A stretch of 64,000 nt of DNA from Anthopleura xanthogrammica (taxonomy: Eukaryota; Cnidaria; Anthozoa; Actiniaria; Actiniidae): contig OZ025217.1 in assembly GCA_964019055.1 (NCBI GenBank), positions 6,810,557-6,874,556 on the forward strand. The letters run 5' to 3'. Both the position numbers and the translations under genes were made by a program. Every line of letters starts with the position of its first letter. Position 1 is the first letter of the stretch. The notes under the pieces were generated by a model. The model made no database searches. It was given only the letters and a program-made list of their open reading frames with translations, and was not told the origin of the DNA. Shown piece by piece: positions 63,316-64,000 of this stretch.

Positions 63316-64000
63316 GATCAGTAGCGGACTTCAGCTAAAAAAAATTTCAAAGCTTTACACTACGACGACGATGGTGTGAAGACAACGTGAAGTTTTCGAT
63401 CAGCAACTTAAGGAATTTAAAGCCCTAAAATAATGCAACAGTAAACAATTAGTGTACTTAAAAGCCATCGCATGTTTACAGAAAACTTCTGATATGGAAA
63501 ACACTGCTTTTATGTGTTATTTACTAGTGTTTGGCACGAGTTATTCAGATCGAATATTATGTTACATCCCAACAACCAAAAATAAAGAAACACAACTTTT
63601 TTACGTATTAATTTAATAAAGAAATGGTAGAAAACAATGAATGAAAAAAAATACAGTTTTGTTGTTTGGTTACATTCGATTTCTTGGTATGCAGACATCT
63701 GATTGTACTACCCACGCAATAAAGCCGGTGAAAATATTCGATTAACAGTTGCTTATTGTCTTTTAGAAGTACATGCATCACAGCATTTTGTTTTATGCCA
63801 TTTTGTGTTTTAACTGGAGAAACAGTGATGTGAATAGCCACATTTTATTGCTTCTTCATTCGGTAAACAAGGCAAAACAACATAACAACTTTGCACCATT
63901 ATTTAACTATGTTTAAAGAGAACCATTTTTGTTTGTATCCGCTGAGACACGGCACACACTTTGATAAAGAAATTGAATAGACCCTTTCACGTGACGTCAA
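63316..64000. other. Upstream of the TSP1 gene; no further gene seen
   Basis: This should hold the 5' untranslated region and promoter of the minus-strand gene, but no clear TATA box or upstream exon could be supported. TGACGTCA begins at the extreme right edge but the window ends there. Confidence 0.45.

Overview
The window looks like genomic DNA of an anthozoan cnidarian, most likely a stony coral or close relative. It is AT-rich and intron-containing, with GT/AG splice sites. It is crowded with non-LTR retrotransposons, Ty3/gypsy pieces and small inverted-repeat DNA elements. It carries a secreted gene built from thrombospondin type 1, chitin-binding and WSC-like modules. The species call is inference from gene content and repeat style. 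No prokaryotic gene organisation and no RNA gene was seen.

Layout. 1-1903: a 133-bp satellite with a 1,332-bp higher-order period. 2-9 kb: decayed DNA transposons, then the last two exons (4960-5074 and 8648-8904) of a gene whose product resembles the HYD1-type ADP-ribosyltransferase fold; the intron between them holds a broken Ty3/gypsy copy and two small DNA elements. 9-14.3 kb: no convincing gene, many hairpin elements. 14.3-19.5 kb: a complete L1/Tx1-type LINE with a 14-bp target-site duplication and a few nonsense codons. 21.2-53.5 kb: about 30 kb of tandem units, each a conserved ~54-bp core plus a variable (TTA)n run, interrupted only by a 5'-truncated LINE with a restriction-like endonuclease (41.5-43.85 kb) whose ends lie in the TTA/TAA repeats.

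53.7-57.7 kb: the second copy of the ADP-ribosyltransferase-like gene, with a transmembrane exon, two short basic linker exons and the two domain exons. Its last two exons share junction position and intron phase with the copy at 5-9 kb, so the two are a same-strand duplicate pair now separated by repeats. 58.4-58.8 kb: a ten-copy 37-bp minisatellite. 59.0-63.3 kb: a five-exon gene on the minus strand, complete from signal peptide to stop (404 codons), with every intron in phase 1.

The most interesting items are (i) the predicted membrane-anchored protein with a cytoplasmic ADP-ribosyltransferase-like domain and (ii) the core+(TTA)n array hosting a LINE of the type known to favour TAA repeats, which suggests a self-seeding way to grow such arrays. 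All gene models come from reading splice sites and frames by eye; no alignment or database search was run.
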